From: Desulforhopalus vacuolatus
GTDB taxonomy: Bacteria > Desulfobacterota > Desulfobulbia > Desulfobulbales > Desulfocapsaceae
Direction of reading: 5' to 3'
Length of the DNA stretch: 64,000 nt
Assembly (NCBI RefSeq): GCF_016918505.1
Contig: NZ_JAFFPZ010000007.1
Coordinates: 62,001 to 126,000, forward strand
How positions within the stretch are numbered: position 1 is the first letter of the stretch; each line of letters opens with the position of its first letter. Under the pieces are notes generated by a model. The model saw only the letters and a list, made by a program, of their open reading frames with translations, did not search any database and was not told the DNA's origin. Both the position numbers and the translations under genes were made by a program. Shown one piece after another: positions 63,584 through 64,000 of the stretch.

Positions 63584-64000
63584 TATTCGATATTCCCTTC
63601 ATTCTTCTCGGGCATGTCGTGTCCTTCACCGTTTTTTTCCTGATCTCTGTCATCCCCTTTTGTTGCCACATACCGCTTCAGATACATGTCGGAGAGGGTG
63701 AGAAAGGCAGTGATGATCAGTGGGCCATAGATGATGCCCATGATGCCGTAGACGCTCAGTCCGCCGATAATGCTGAGGAATACTAACAGTGTATGCATCT
63801 TCACTTCGGTTCCCACCATTTTGGGTTTAATCAGGTATTCCATGGTGAAGGAAAGTATGGCGTAATAGAACAGCACAAAAAGTCCGAGAGACAGATTCTG
63901 GGATATGGCAAGAAAGAGGGCGGTGGGTATCAGCACAAGGCCGATACCAAAGATGGGCAAAAAGGCGAGAACTGTCATCACCGATCCCCACAACAGGGGC
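63583..64000 (-). CDS. AI-2E transporter (PerM) family protein, C-terminal part
   Basis: Only the last ~138 codons are in the window; the start lies beyond 64000. Three or four membrane segments are visible: LAFLPIFGIGLVLIPTALFL, LGLFVLFYYAILSF, LLVFLSIIGGLSVYGIMGII and GPLIITAFLTL. The PxxxG loop and the LLVFLSIIGGL/GxxGxxxGP block mark the PerM/YdiK-like family of putative exporters. The tail after ...MYLKRY is charged (KGDDRDQEKNGEGHD). The actual substrate of most members is unknown. Confidence 0.8.
   Translation of the reverse strand, partial: PLLWGSVMTVLAFLPIFGIGLVLIPTALFLAISQNLSLGLFVLFYYAILSFTMEYLIKPKMVGTEVKMHTLLVFLSIIGGLSVYGIMGIIYGPLIITAFLTLSDMYLKRYVATKGDDRDQEKNGEGHDMPEKNEGNIE

Overview
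The window is a bacterial chromosome segment from a Gram-negative anaerobe. It carries a Pal-type OmpA lipoprotein, a PagL-like lipid A deacylase, a complete 13-gene complex I operon with fused NuoCD, an NfnAB-type electron-bifurcating transhydrogenase, a full [NiFe]-hydrogenase maturation cluster, menaquinone-type prenyltransferase MenA, fused RlmKL and an OleA-like thiolase. Together these point to the Desulfobacterota (former Deltaproteobacteria), most plausibly the Desulfobulbales. This is inference from gene content; no rRNA or other marker is present to fix the genus.

Layout. 1-17 kb: end of hisC, cmk, pal, rlmKL, an OleA-like thiolase with a YkgJ-type cysteine-cluster protein and a hotdog thioesterase, a SUMF1-domain protein, a family 4 uracil-DNA glycosylase, a wrecked IS200/IS605 element, menA-fabI, a small anti-sigma-like protein, pyrF-trkH, then trkA and a CDF transporter preceded by a broken surE. 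17-31 kb: ilvC, two ComEA-type helix-hairpin-helix proteins (one split by a frame change), a VKOR-thioredoxin fusion, an ectoine-type aspartokinase, a two-TM K+ channel, aspC-metY, a flavin reductase, a PagL-like protein and a PAQR/hemolysin III protein. 31-55 kb is a minus-strand energy block: hypF-C-D-E-A-B plus a DsrE-like gene, nfnA-nfnB, then nuoA to nuoN with a textbook sigma-70 promoter. 55-64 kb: Trm5-like methyltransferase, mdh, a Na/Pi symporter, a beta-hydroxyacid dehydrogenase with metC, a variant amidohydrolase, an orphan antitoxin-like regulator and the end of an AI-2E transporter family gene.

How the genes fit together. Complex I, NfnAB, malate dehydrogenase and the hydrogenase maturation proteins form a coherent NADH/NADPH/ferredoxin/H2 set. 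TrkH and TrkA, with the K+ channel, cover potassium homeostasis. IlvC, AspC, MetY, MetC and aspartokinase cover branched-chain and aspartate-family amino acids.

The most unusual content is between the genes. Two families of short non-coding inverted-repeat elements (called A and B here) occupy most of the longer intergenic gaps: about nine copies of A (ends ATACCATT/AATGGTAT) and eight of B (ends like GGGTACCTTGAATAATC). One A copy is nested inside a B copy, several A copies end at or within a few bases of stop codons, and one long A variant occurs twice, 20 kb apart, nearly unchanged. I found no obviously new multi-gene defence or metabolic system. The repeat families, an in-frame 39-bp repeat protein with an apparent frameshift, the surE chimera and several enzymes with altered key residues are the best leads.
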